Origin: an uncultured Thermogutta sp.
GTDB lineage: Bacteria > Planctomycetota > Planctomycetia > Pirellulales > Thermoguttaceae
Assembly (NCBI GenBank): GCA_937128505.1
Contig: CAKZMM010000084.1
Location: forward strand, 1-64,000
Direction of reading: 5' to 3'
DNA length: 64,000 bases
A model generated the notes under the pieces. The model saw only the letters and a list, made by a program, of their open reading frames with translations. It had not been told where the DNA came from and ran no database searches. Below, piece after piece: positions 38,448 to 47,384 of the stretch. Each line of letters opens with the position of its first letter. Position 1 is the stretch's first letter. The translations under genes were made by a program, and so were the position numbers.

Positions 38448-39815
38448 TTAGCGGCTATTTCGACGATTATTGCCGACCGGCGGGCATTCTTCTCGGTAAG
38501 CGTAATCCAGAAGTTCAATAGGGTGCATGGCAACAACGGGGGCTTTGGCCCTGCGAATTTCCCGCATGATCTGGAGGAGGCAACCGGCGTTTGAGGCCAA
38601 CACCACCTCGGCGCCGGTGGCCAAGATATTTTCCAGCTTTCGTCGTCCAAGGCGATCCGCCATCCGCGGGTGAAGTAAGTTGTAGGTGCCGGCGGAGCCA
38701 CAACAGATTTCCGATTCCGGCAATTCCCGAATTTCTAGCCCGGGAATTTGCGCAAGTAACCGTCTTGGAGCGGCCGTTATCCGCTGTGCATGAGCCAGGT
38801 GGCAAGCATCGTGATAGGTAGCCTTCAGGGGTATTCGCCCTGGTGGGGGCGGAATTCCCAAGCAATCCAAAAACTCGTTAACGTCACGGATTTTGGCGGC
38901 GAATTGCCGGCGAGCCTCTTGATGATCGTCCTTCCAGTGGTGGGGATACTCTTTCAGCATGGCTCCGCAGCCAGCGTGATTCACGACGATCGCATCGAGG
39001 CCGTCGGCGGAAAAAGCTGCCAGATTGGCGTCCGCTAGATGCCGCGCGGTTTCGGAGTCGCCAACATGAAAGTGGATAGCCCCACAGCACACCTGGTTTT
39101 CCGGGATCACTACGTCACAGCCAGCTTGCTGAAGGACCCGGGCCGTGGCCCAGTGCACCCCGCGAAAAATCCCATCCGCAACACAACCCAGGAATAATCC
39201 TACGCGAGCCTTCGGTCGCCCCTTGGCAGGCAAAAATGCCGGAAGCGGTGGAAGCGAGCGCCCAAGCTCGGGAACCAGCGACGCCATTTCCCGCAATGGC
39301 TTCGGTAGGAGCCGAAAAAGCCCGAGCCTCTCGAGAGACCAGTAGATTTTTAGTCGCTGTGCCAAGCGCACGGGAGAAAGGGCCAGGCGGATCCTTTTCC
39401 GGTACGGAAATACACCAAGCAGCACCCATCGCTGCAAAAAGCGTTGCCAAAGGCTTTCTTTTTGGGGGAGCTGATGCAAGGCGTTCCTAAACGGCTCGAT
39501 GATTCGGCCGTACGGTACGCCGGAGGGACACGCCGTTTCGCACGCCCGACAATCCAGGCAAAGCTCGAGATGGGATTTGACGCGGGCATCTGGCGCCAGG
39601 CGTCCTTCGTGCACTAACCGCATGAGGTAAATCCGCCCGCGCGGACTTTCGTTTTCGTCCCCCAATTCCGTATAGGTGGGGCATGCTGCCGTGCAAAGAC
39701 CGCAGTGAACACACTGATAGTAGATGGCGGGATCAGGTCCCCACTTGCGAATCGCCTCCTGAGCCAAATTTGAGTTGCCAGCTTCGGGGGCCATGTTCGC
39801 GAGATTCTTTTCCAT
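38448..39815 (-). CDS. glcF: Glycolate oxidase iron-sulfur subunit
   Basis: 455 aa. Two [4Fe-4S] ferredoxin motifs near the N-terminus (CVHCGLCTAACP and CLDCRACETACP) and two CCG domains (VCCGAIHFHVG and CCGSAGTYN) give the GlcF/LutA/HdrD architecture. It passes electrons from the flavin subunits to the membrane quinone pool. It is the last gene of a glcD-glcE-glcF operon on the minus strand, 44 bases after glcE. No strong ribosome site at the ATG used; a second ATG seven codons on is possible. Confidence 0.93.
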   Translation of the reverse strand: MEKNLANMAPEAGNSNLAQEAIRKWGPDPAIYYQCVHCGLCTAACPTYTELGDENESPRGRIYLMRLVHEGRLAPDARVKSHLELCLDCRACETACPSGVPYGRIIEPFRNALHQLPQKESLWQRFLQRWVLLGVFPYRKRIRLALSPVRLAQRLKIYWSLERLGLFRLLPKPLREMASLVPELGRSLPPLPAFLPAKGRPKARVGLFLGCVADGIFRGVHWATARVLQQAGCDVVIPENQVCCGAIHFHVGDSETARHLADANLAAFSADGLDAIVVNHAGCGAMLKEYPHHWKDDHQEARRQFAAKIRDVNEFLDCLGIPPPPGRIPLKATYHDACHLAHAQRITAAPRRLLAQIPGLEIRELPESEICCGSAGTYNLLHPRMADRLGRRKLENILATGAEVVLASNAGCLLQIMREIRRAKAPVVAMHPIELLDYAYREECPPVGNNRRNSR

Positions 39816-39859
39816 AATCTTTGAACAGCAATTGGTAGGTCGAAGCCAGAAGGTCCGTG

Positions 39860-41179
39860 TCAGTCGAAAATATATCGGCCGGGATTAAGTACATTTTGCG
39901 GGTCGAATTGCTCCTTAATGCGGCGGGCAATCTGGTGGGCCATCAACCGTCGCACATCGGAAGTGTTGCCGCCGGTCAGACCCCAAATAGTCGATCGTGA
40001 AAGTCGGGTTCCGGCGGGGTAATACCCCACGATCAACGATCCTGAGAGCTCTCTGGTAGCATGCCCGAACTCTTTGTCGACCCGATCTCCGAGAGCATGC
40101 TCCGGAATGCTAATCCATGCTTGCACCACACCGCTTCCTACGAGGACCAACATATTCGTTTCCGGAACGAGCTGCGAAATACGCTCTGCGTAGTTCAAAG
40201 TGTCGGTTGGCAGAAGATCCGCCCGGAGCAAGATCGGGACTTTTCCATTTCCGGAAAGCTCATCGCTCTCTCCCTCCGATCGGGCTTGATACGCCGTTGG
40301 AAAATCGGCGATAGTCTGCGCGAACTTATCGGCCACCTCATTGGAAAAACTGGCGTGCTCGCGGAGTACCTCGGCCGGAAAGCTCCGCTTCACCGCTTCC
40401 AGGGCCGCTCGAACTTCGCCCTCCCGACCTTCAAATCCGACGGCAAGCCACATCGGTGCGGAAGAGGAGAGCGAGGGAAGGTCTCCACTCTCGGCCCTCC
40501 ACCGTCTGCCTACAAGCACGGCAAGCACCGACGGCTGATACGGGGTTTCAAAAAACCTCTCGACGGCCTGCGCCGCCAACTGCAAATTGGCTATCGGAAA
40601 AACCAGAAGTTCATGGACTGGCGGCCGTGGTCGGACCATCAAAGTAACTTCAGTCACAACGCCTAAGGTCCCCAATGAGCCGATATACAGCCGATGGAGG
40701 TTATAACCTGCTGCATTCTTGACGACTCGGGCACCAGTGAAAATCCGATTCCCGCGCCCATCCACCACGCGCATCCCCAACACGTAATCCCGAAGAGTTC
40801 CGTATCGAACCTGACGGGGGCCCGGCCAATTTACCGCGATGGCTCCCCCCACGGTCGCACGACTTGGCTGGGGAATATCGACCGGCAACCGCTGATTGTT
40901 CTCCCGCAGCAAGGCGTCCAGCTCACAGATTCGCATTCCGCTCTGTACGGTGACCGTCAGGTCTTCTGCTGGGTAATCCACCAAACTTCGCAGACGGTCT
41001 AAACGAACACCATATCCCGGGCGGGTTCCCGGTGCTCCCAACGCCATGAAAGTTTGCCCACCGACAGGATAAATCGCATTCCCCTTGCCCGCCGATTCCG
41101 CTATGAAAGTTGCTAAAGAGGTCTCATCCGCAGGTTCTACAATATCGTCTATCGGAAGATACGGGCATGACTGTGCCAT
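39860..41179 (-). CDS. glcE: Glycolate oxidase FAD-binding subunit GlcE
   Basis: 439 aa from the ATG at 41179. The N-terminal half is an FAD_binding_4 domain (IYPVGGQTFMALGAPG, VDIPQPSRATVGGAIAVN, VVKNAAGYNLHRLYIGSLGT). The C-terminal part is the shorter, diverged GlcE type. It forms the GlcDEF complex that oxidises glycolate (or D-lactate) to the 2-oxo acid. The frame is open to a GTG at 41275, but that lies in a short tandem duplication and adds no conserved sequence. Second gene of the operon, 157 bases after glcD. Confidence 0.9.
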   Translation of the reverse strand: MAQSCPYLPIDDIVEPADETSLATFIAESAGKGNAIYPVGGQTFMALGAPGTRPGYGVRLDRLRSLVDYPAEDLTVTVQSGMRICELDALLRENNQRLPVDIPQPSRATVGGAIAVNWPGPRQVRYGTLRDYVLGMRVVDGRGNRIFTGARVVKNAAGYNLHRLYIGSLGTLGVVTEVTLMVRPRPPVHELLVFPIANLQLAAQAVERFFETPYQPSVLAVLVGRRWRAESGDLPSLSSSAPMWLAVGFEGREGEVRAALEAVKRSFPAEVLREHASFSNEVADKFAQTIADFPTAYQARSEGESDELSGNGKVPILLRADLLPTDTLNYAERISQLVPETNMLVLVGSGVVQAWISIPEHALGDRVDKEFGHATRELSGSLIVGYYPAGTRLSRSTIWGLTGGNTSDVRRLMAHQIARRIKEQFDPQNVLNPGRYIFD

Positions 41180-41273
41180 CACTGTCAACCTGCTGTTTGA
41201 GCCGATGCTCGGAATCGAAAATCTCTCGTTCTTCTCAGACTTTTTCGCTGCTTCAGCGCTCAATGGCTCGCAC

Positions 41274-41311
41274 AAAAATCAATGCCTCACGAAAAAATCA
41301 ATGCTCGCAAC
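41274..41311. repeat. 19-bp-period duplication between glcD and glcE
   Basis: AAAAATCAATGC occurs at 41274-41285 and 41293-41304, a 19-base offset. It lies in the 157-base glcD-glcE gap. Confidence 0.7.
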
Positions 41312-41336
41312 CAAAAATTTGAGCACGTTGATCGAT

Positions 41337-42806
41337 TCACGGTGCCCCACCGATCCGCGGATAGGTACCGAGCCATTCTAAGGACCGCTCATCGGGAACG
41401 AGCTTGCCTGGCGTCAATAATCCGTCAGGATTGAAAGCCTCCCGCAGCCGCCGCATTGCTGTCAAGTCTTCAGGCCGATATTGCTCACGCATGAGATGAA
41501 GCTTTTCCACCCCAACGCCATGTTCCGCCGTGATACTACCGCCCAGTGCGATACATTCCTCGAGCACTTGACGTCCGGCTTCGAGCACGCGGTCCACCTG
41601 TGCAGGTTCCCGCTCATCAAAGAGGAAAATCGGGTGAATGTTACCATCGCCCGCATGGGCAACATTGACAATACGGATGTTGAACTCCTGCGAGATCTTC
41701 TGAACTTTTTTCACGATTTGCGGCAGCTTTGTCCGCGGGACGACACCGTCCTGAATGCAATAACTTGGACTTAGCCGTCCGACGGCGGCCACAGCCGATT
41801 TCCGACATTTCCACAATCGTTCGCGTTCCTCAGGCGAATTGGCAAGCAGGATCTCGCGGGCATTCCAACGCTCGCATATCCGCCGAGTTATTTGCAGCTC
41901 TTCCTCAAGCGATGCTTCTTCGCCATCCAGTTCGATCACCAACACCGCCCCAACATCCAAGGGAAAGCCAAACTGGAAGGCGGCTTCCACCGCCTCGAGA
42001 ATGCCACGGTCCATCAGCTCCAAAGCGGCAGGAATTAGCCCGGCAGCGATGATTTCGCTTACCGCTTCGGTCGCATCCTCCACAGTGGGGAACGCCACAC
42101 GGAGTGTCCGTAACGCACTGGGCAGGGGCGTCAATCGTACCCAAATCTTCGTTACGATCGCTAAGGTGCCTTCGCTTCCGGTAAGGACGCCGCAGAGATC
42201 GAGCATGCCCGGATCCACGACCGGTCCATGCTGCACGATCGAACCATCCGCCAAAACTGCCTCCACGCCGAGCACATGATTCACCGTCACTCCGTACTTG
42301 AGAGTGTGCGGCCCGCCGGCATTGGTGGCGACATTACCGCCAATCGTTGAAGCCGTTTGACTCGACGGATCGGGAGCAAAATGATAGCCGCTGCCTACCA
42401 GAGCCCGGGCTAATTGCGTATTACGTACGCCCGCTTCCACAACGGCGAAACGGTTGCGCAGATCGATCTCAAGAATTCGGGTCATCCGCGTGAGCATGAT
42501 CACCAGCCCCCCGCCAAGCGGCACGCATCCACCCGCAAGGCTGGTTCCCGCTCCACGCGGTAGCATGGGGATTTTGTGCCGGTGGCAAATCCGGGCTACG
42601 GCGGCTACCTGCTGCGTATCGGACGGGAAAACGACGGCATCCGGGCGATGCTTGGCGATCGTATAGCCGTCACATTCGTAAACCATTAGATCGGATGGAT
42701 GCCACAGGACGTTTTGCTCGCCCACAACGCTGCAAAGCTCCCTGATCGCCTCAGCAGCAAGTTTCGTCGATTGGCCTTCGGTTATGCTGTCATTGATACG
42801 GGGCAT
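41337..42806 (-). CDS. glcD: Glycolate oxidase catalytic subunit GlcD
   Basis: 489 aa from the ATG at 42806 (GGAG 11 bases upstream; the frame is open to 42911). An FAD_binding_4 domain (LPRGAGTSLAGGCVPLGGGL, SSQTASTIGGNVATNAGGPH) and a FAD-oxidase C domain with the conserved AEHGVGVEK segment make this the large flavin subunit of glycolate dehydrogenase. It heads the glcDEF operon. Closely related proteins use D-lactate or 2-hydroxyglutarate, but the presence of GlcE and GlcF in order favours glycolate. Confidence 0.94.
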   Translation of the reverse strand: MPRINDSITEGQSTKLAAEAIRELCSVVGEQNVLWHPSDLMVYECDGYTIAKHRPDAVVFPSDTQQVAAVARICHRHKIPMLPRGAGTSLAGGCVPLGGGLVIMLTRMTRILEIDLRNRFAVVEAGVRNTQLARALVGSGYHFAPDPSSQTASTIGGNVATNAGGPHTLKYGVTVNHVLGVEAVLADGSIVQHGPVVDPGMLDLCGVLTGSEGTLAIVTKIWVRLTPLPSALRTLRVAFPTVEDATEAVSEIIAAGLIPAALELMDRGILEAVEAAFQFGFPLDVGAVLVIELDGEEASLEEELQITRRICERWNAREILLANSPEERERLWKCRKSAVAAVGRLSPSYCIQDGVVPRTKLPQIVKKVQKISQEFNIRIVNVAHAGDGNIHPIFLFDEREPAQVDRVLEAGRQVLEECIALGGSITAEHGVGVEKLHLMREQYRPEDLTAMRRLREAFNPDGLLTPGKLVPDERSLEWLGTYPRIGGAP

Positions 42807-43255
42807 CACGGGGCAAACTCCACACTCTGTTACGAGCTTTGACCAAAAAAGCTCTCGAAGCCCACCTGCAACCGCTGTTTGCGCCTTTCCATTCCCACCG
42901 AGCTTAGCCACCGGTGATCATACTGCTTCCCCGGCACCAAAGTACCGAGACCCAAGCACCATAGCGGCAAAATGCCGGGACACGAGTAACGGTTTTGTTC
43001 CTGAGCACCCATGTCCTGGGGTACCCACCCTTTTCTCGACTTTATTGAAACCAAGCACTCCCCGCTGACCTAAACTCAATTCGCGCTTTCCGGGAATTGA
43101 GAACGCCGATTTCGCCAACATCAATCGCCGATCGCGAATCTTTTAAAACACAAGACGGCGTACACGCAAATGAGCAACTTGCATGCCGTTCCGACCGCGG
43201 GACATTCGTACCGCGAAACGACATGCGGTCCTCAGTCGATAGTTCCGGAACTACC
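42807..43255. other. Intergenic upstream of glcD
   Basis: 449 bases between two minus-strand genes; the glcD promoter should be here. No repeat, gene or clear operator was recognised. Confidence 0.5.
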
Positions 43256-43564
43256 TCAACGCCGCACCGGGTGGCCCAGCTTCGCTTCAATGCTTTGTAC
43301 CTTTCCCTCAATTCGCCCGGAAGCACCCTTACGATAATCGAGTTTCAAATAGCATTCGATGCGATTACAATCCTCTTGTAAAGCGGCAAAGCACGCCCTT
43401 ACCACTTCAAATATTTGGTCTAATTCCCCCTCTATGACGGTACCCATGGCATGACAGAGGTAGTCCAGCCCGCTATTCTCAATTACCTTCACACACCGAG
43501 CCACGTAGTTACTAAGACTCTCACCTTTATCCAATGGATAGATGCTTATTTCGGCCACCACCAT
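43256..43564 (-). CDS. MTH1187-family thiamine-binding protein
   Basis: 102 aa, matching the small ferredoxin-like MTH1187/YkoF (UPF0045) family, with the hallmark VVAEISIYPLDKGESLSNYV start and the central CHAMGTVIEGELDQIFEVV block. Members bind thiamine or pyrimidine moieties; the cellular role is poorly known. Start supported by GGAGGAT just upstream (two GGAGG-like words). Stands alone on the minus strand. Confidence 0.88.
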   Translation of the reverse strand: MVVAEISIYPLDKGESLSNYVARCVKVIENSGLDYLCHAMGTVIEGELDQIFEVVRACFAALQEDCNRIECYLKLDYRKGASGRIEGKVQSIEAKLGHPVRR

Positions 43565-43849
43565 GGCTTGTATCCTCCATCCTCCTCATCAGCTGAAAGT
43601 AGCTCTGTAATGAGAAAAAGCCCAGCCAGATTCAGATCCAATTCACGCCTTTGCGCACTGAAAAGTTGAAACGAAGGCGATTCCCAAACCAAGATTTTTT
43701 GGCAAGGGGAAGATGCCAGGAACGTCCCCGATCTCAGCCTCGCCCAAGGAGAGTGCCTTTCTGATTTTCCCCGGAACTACAAAGCCACTCTCGAATCCAA
43801 GAATTTCGACGCTTCTTTTTCCCAATTATTGCAAAAAATGGTGGAAGAA

Positions 43850-43897
43850 AAAGCTGCGGAAAGGTTTTTTAAAAAAGCTGCCGGAAGGTTTTTAAAA
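43850..43897. repeat. 24-bp tandem duplication
   Basis: Two 24-bp units, each beginning AAAGCTGC and containing an AAGGTTTTT run, with few mismatches. In the plus frame they would encode KAAERFFK and KAAGRFLK. Confidence 0.75.
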
Positions 43898-44165
43898 AAG
43901 GGGTTAGTTCGAAGCGGAGTTCGGCCAATTGTTCAGGGCCTCTGCCTAGGATTCACAAGTGAATTTCTCAAAGGCAAGCCGCCCTCAAAACGAACTCCAA
44001 AGGCAAGCGACCAATTCGAGATTGCCACGCCGGACTTACCAAGCCCCTATGGCTGCGCAACTTCCTGAGCTTGGGCTCGTTTGACAAATCTGTTGTGCCG
44101 GCGCTTTGGAGCTGAGTCTCTCGGCTTAGTCAGTCCTTGTCCCGGCTGATTGCGGCAAAAGATCC

Positions 44166-44290
44166 ACTTCTTCCCCAACCTGCTTCTACCACTTCTTAAC
44201 AAACCCACCTCTGCCACTGCTTGCCAAACCTCCCTCCGCCACTTCTTGCCAAATCTGCTTCTGCCCCTCCTTGCCAAACCTGCTTCGGCC
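44166..44290. repeat. Five-copy 25-bp tandem array
   Basis: Units at 44166-44190, 44191-44215, 44216-44240, 44241-44265 and 44266-44290, all with the core CTTGCCAAAYCT or a close variant and ending in GCC or ACC. The plus strand is pyrimidine-rich. The period is not a multiple of three, and no gene covers it. Confidence 0.93.
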
Positions 44291-44455
44291 GCAAAAAGTG
44301 GCTTGTGGGCAATGATGGACTATCAGATCCGCTCGCTGAGCGCATAAAAGCAAGCTTGTTTGCCGTCGCCAACGTTTGATGAGCGAACACTGGGTTTTGC
44401 GAAAAACTAACGCAAGAAAGAAGGCAAGAAACTAGAAGCCGAAACTTCTCGGGTT

Positions 44456-45310
44456 TTATTCAGATGCGGGACTATAACCCAAGAGCCGTGCGGCCCTCGC
44501 AGTAGGAAACCGCCCAGGCGGACATGCACCGGCAATGTGGAGCACCGTCCATCGCGATAAGCTTGTCGCTTTGGGCCCGGTAAGCAATCGGACCAAAGAA
44601 CGAAGGGCTTCTAAAGCGTCGGATACCCTCACGAAACTCGCCCCGAGCTCTTGCGGAACTTTATCGCCGGCTTCGAGCAAGCGACCAAAACGGAGGGTGA
44701 TGACGCGAACTAATCCCTCACGGGCAAACTCGCGACAGACGAATTCCCCTAAATAAGATGATAGGCCCGTGGCTTCGTCATAAGCGAGCGGTTGCCAGTC
44801 CTCATCAACCAAGAACGAAGGATCGTACGATTCCAGCATTCGCAAGGTACTCAGGTATACGAAATTCGCGACTTTCGCTCGCACCGCCGCTTGGAGCAGA
44901 TTGTAAGTGAGCCGAGTCCGCCGCTCGATTCTCTCCGCCGCATCTTCCGTTTCCAAGACGGCTGCCGAATGGATGACCAGCGGCACACCTTCGAGAATTT
45001 CGCTCAACCGCGATTGATCCGCCAAATCAACCTCCACCATGGGGACGGGACTTGGTCGCACGGCTGAACCCTGCGCAAGGAGCGTAAGCTCCGCGTCTTC
45101 CATCAAGTGCTGTGCCAAGCGGACGCCCCACGCTACCTCGCCTCCCGTTAGTGCCACTCGTGGCCGGAAAGCTGAATCGGAACTTGCGGAGATAGGCAGC
45201 GGCGAACTTTTTACCTCGCCAACCCACGATGCCGTGCCGAAAACGGAGCTACCCACACCAGCCAGGCCAACTGTTTTCAAGAGGGTCCGCCGTTCAATCA
45301 TCTGGTCCAT
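44456..45310 (-). CDS. Tat-signal SDR/epimerase-like protein with degenerate motifs
   Basis: 284 aa. The N-terminus (IERRTLLKTVGLAGVGSSVF) resembles a twin-arginine signal. The body is an extended-SDR/NAD-dependent epimerase fold: FRPRVALTGGEVAWGVRLAQ, VDLADQSRLSEILEGVPLVI, FVYLSTLRMLES. The glycine motif is degenerate (TGGEVAWG, with Val where the central Gly is expected), and the YxxxK pair is broken: the Tyr of SSYLGEFVCRE is not followed by Lys at +4. It may be a non-catalytic or altered periplasmic family member. Start chosen at 45310; an ATG three codons on is equally possible. Convergent genes absent; next minus gene upstream is the PL22-like protein. Confidence 0.8.
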   Translation of the reverse strand: MDQMIERRTLLKTVGLAGVGSSVFGTASWVGEVKSSPLPISASSDSAFRPRVALTGGEVAWGVRLAQHLMEDAELTLLAQGSAVRPSPVPMVEVDLADQSRLSEILEGVPLVIHSAAVLETEDAAERIERRTRLTYNLLQAAVRAKVANFVYLSTLRMLESYDPSFLVDEDWQPLAYDEATGLSSYLGEFVCREFAREGLVRVITLRFGRLLEAGDKVPQELGASFVRVSDALEALRSLVRLLTGPKATSLSRWTVLHIAGACPPGRFPTARAARLLGYSPASE

Positions 45311-45730
45311 TCCCTAAATTCCGGTCACAGCCGAGGGCGTTACGTTACGATCTTGGGGAATCCTAAAATACGTCTCACACGCGGTGATTGACTTCATCAA
45401 GGTACTTCGCAGAGTGGCTTTTCCCTCGCGTGAATAACTTTTTGCTCTTCCCTCGTGTGAATGATTTATAGTTTTCCCCTCAAATGAATATCAAATGAAT
45501 AATTTAACGGATCACTTGAAAAAGCTCCAACTTGTATAATCTTTTGGTTAATTTTAAAATCATGGCAAAATTTGCCGGGATCCTGTACCGCTTCACAATT
45601 TGCCGTCGCATCCTTCCGCGATTCTTCCAGAACGATTGCGTTTACACGAACCGATAAACTTCTCTGGAATGAATCCGCGAGCTCAATCGCGGAATTGTCG
45701 CCCATCACATTGGTACAGATCTTGGGCTAT
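45311..45730. other. Intergenic with triple repeat
   Basis: 420 bases between two minus-strand genes. It holds a three-copy 27-bp repeat at 45417-45497 and a TATAAT-like word near 45535 on the plus strand with no gene to serve. No gene seen. Confidence 0.55.
45417..45497. repeat. Degenerate 27-bp tandem repeat, three copies
   Basis: Units at 45417-45443, 45444-45470 and 45471-45497 share TTCCCTCG(C/T)GTGAAT or its variant. The third copy is the most diverged. Lies upstream of the SDR-like gene. Confidence 0.8.
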
Positions 45731-47008
45731 TCATCCCACGAGAAGGTCGTCGCAGAGTTCTTTGGGAATCCGAGCTGCATAAACATGGGGGATTCCCGAG
45801 CGATTCGAGTTGAAGATCACCCAGTTCAAATCCGGGGTCAGGTACGGATGCGGATGGGTTGATTGGTCTCTTGATGGCTGGGTCTTGGATTCACACACTT
45901 CTAAGCATTTTCCCGAACGCACCGAGCCGATTACCACCTTGAAACTCCCCCGCCAGTCGTCCGCAGAGAATAGCCGTCCGCACCGGCTCACTCCGACGTG
46001 GTTGAAGGAGTATCCTCTTGCGACAACACGAGCCTCTTGGTCCGCGCGCACCCCCAGAAGGTTACCCTTCTCCGGTGAGAACTCACCGGAAGCCGCCACG
46101 GTGAGGACAATTTCCTTAGAGGTACCGGCCCACGCTTCGTGCCCGGTGCAAGCCGTGGTAAACGGTAGCCCGACTTTCAGGAGCGTTCGCTCACCCTCCG
46201 GTACCGAAAGAAGGTAAACGGTGGCCCCCTCAGGACCCACAAGCCGTTCAAGCTTTCCATCGAGGCTATAACGGCCGCCACGATTGTGCTGAATCAGCAG
46301 TTGGCGTCCTTCAGCCGGTTCAAACTGCGGATGGGGATTTAGGATGAAAGGATCACGATCAATCGTGCGGTACCCCCCCGTTTTTAGGTCGATTAACAAG
46401 ATATCGAACGACTTCCACTCAGGATCCGTGACTGCTCCGACGGCAAAATAGCGATGATCTGAGCTTACCGTACCCAAGCTGGTTAGTCGCATCCGTGGGA
46501 ATTCGAGGAGTTTCTCCGGTTGGCCCTCTGCAATATCAGCCCGCCAGAGCTCATACACGTCCTGCCTTTGTTTCAGATAGTAAAACATGCCGTCGGGGCT
46601 GACTGCACAGCCCGAAATGCCGACAGAGACGTCAAGTCGTGCTTGGTTCCAGGAACCCAATTCCACCGCCATAAATTCCATTCTATTTCCGGAAAGGGAG
46701 GGGTTCGTGCGGGCATAAACAAACCATCGGGAATCGCGCGAGCAATACGGGACCTCGCAATAAATGTTCGATTGGGGATATTCTTCGAACGTTACCTGCC
46801 AGATTTCCACTCCGTTCGGTAACGCTTCGACCAGCTTTGAACCACTCCCAGTTTGGTGGCCGGTGTTTAGGAGGGTGAAAAAACCCGGATTTACAAGGCT
46901 ACCGAAGACTAGCCCTCGCTTGAGCAGATGTCGCCGCGAGAACGCAGTTCCGGAATTCGCGGCTGAGGAAGCAAGTACTTTGCTTTGATCTTGACGTTGA
47001 GAGTGCAT
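45731..47008 (-). CDS. Tat-exported oligogalacturonate-lyase-like (PL22-type) beta-propeller
   Basis: 425 aa. The ATG at 47008 follows a near-perfect AAGGAGGTG ribosome site. The N-terminus carries a twin-arginine signal (FSRRHLLKRGL, R25-R26). The rest is a propeller with PL22/oligogalacturonate-lyase-like blocks: CEVPYCSRDSRWFVYAR, the GHEAW segment, FNHVGVSRCGRLFSADDWRG and, near the end, THPHPYLTPDLNWVIFNSNR. The conserved His residues in these blocks match the metal-binding positions known for oligogalacturonate lyases. If active it would split short pectin oligomers in the periplasm; a TolB-like non-enzymatic propeller is the alternative. It faces away from the thioredoxin gene across a region with paired dyad repeats. 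Confidence 0.82.
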   Translation of the reverse strand: MHSQRQDQSKVLASSAANSGTAFSRRHLLKRGLVFGSLVNPGFFTLLNTGHQTGSGSKLVEALPNGVEIWQVTFEEYPQSNIYCEVPYCSRDSRWFVYARTNPSLSGNRMEFMAVELGSWNQARLDVSVGISGCAVSPDGMFYYLKQRQDVYELWRADIAEGQPEKLLEFPRMRLTSLGTVSSDHRYFAVGAVTDPEWKSFDILLIDLKTGGYRTIDRDPFILNPHPQFEPAEGRQLLIQHNRGGRYSLDGKLERLVGPEGATVYLLSVPEGERTLLKVGLPFTTACTGHEAWAGTSKEIVLTVAASGEFSPEKGNLLGVRADQEARVVARGYSFNHVGVSRCGRLFSADDWRGSFKVVIGSVRSGKCLEVCESKTQPSRDQSTHPHPYLTPDLNWVIFNSNRSGIPHVYAARIPKELCDDLLVG

Positions 47009-47140
47009 CTCAACACCTCCTTCGTTAAAAGTTAGAGATATGAGCCTGCGGGGAATCTGCGGCGATCCGGTGAGCTTCTCTTCGTGTGGGGAGTGTTTCG
47101 GGGGCGGTAGGTTCAGTCTGGCAAGTAGCTTGCCGTATAG

Positions 47141-47190
47141 TGGCAAACTAAAGTTTAACCTAAAATGGTAAACTAAAGTTTAACGGCAAG
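47141..47190. repeat. 25-bp tandem duplication with palindromic core
   Basis: Units 47141-47165 and 47166-47190 share AAACTAAAGTTTAAC. In the second copy the core TAAACTAAAGTTTA is a perfect 6+6 dyad with a 2-base centre; the first copy has one change. Their centres are 25 bases apart. Confidence 0.9.
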
Positions 47191-47254
47191 ATTTCCCGGC
47201 GGCCACGTGCTGCCCAAAAATTGCGACCCCATCGCAGCGGGAAAATGGCAGTGT

Positions 47255-47304
47255 CGAGTTGATTCCAACTCGCGAATAACGAGTTGATTCCAATCCGGGA
47301 ATAA
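47255..47304. repeat. 25-bp tandem duplication
   Basis: Units 47255-47279 and 47280-47304 both begin CGAGTTGATTCCAA and end near GAATAA. Lies 80 bases before the thioredoxin ATG. Confidence 0.88.
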
Positions 47305-47384
47305 TAGGAATGATTTCGCGAGTCTCCGAACCGGAATTCTGACCGGTCATTTGCAGGACGGAAAGCTTACCAAGGGTTAAATCG

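Larger units (their letters stand above)
43565..44455. other. Repeat-rich intergenic region
   Basis: About 890 bases. No firmly supported gene, but it contains a 24-bp duplication inside a short plus-strand frame (43838-44068) and a striking five-copy 25-bp array (44166-44290). Confidence 0.55.
47009..47384. promoter_or_regulatory. Divergent control region of PL22-like and thioredoxin-TPR genes
   Basis: 376 bases between divergent genes. It contains two separate 25-bp tandem duplications (47141-47190 and 47255-47304). The first carries two dyads of the type TAAACT-NN-AGTTTA, candidates for a repressor or activator operator. Promoters for both genes must lie here; no consensus pair was fixed. 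Confidence 0.5.

Noticed and set aside
44166-44290. Possible CRISPR array
   Set aside because: The 25-bp units are contiguous with no spacers, and no cas genes are near.
45535-45540. TATAAT as a promoter
   Set aside because: It reads on the plus strand with no plus-strand gene downstream and lacks a -35 box at the right distance.
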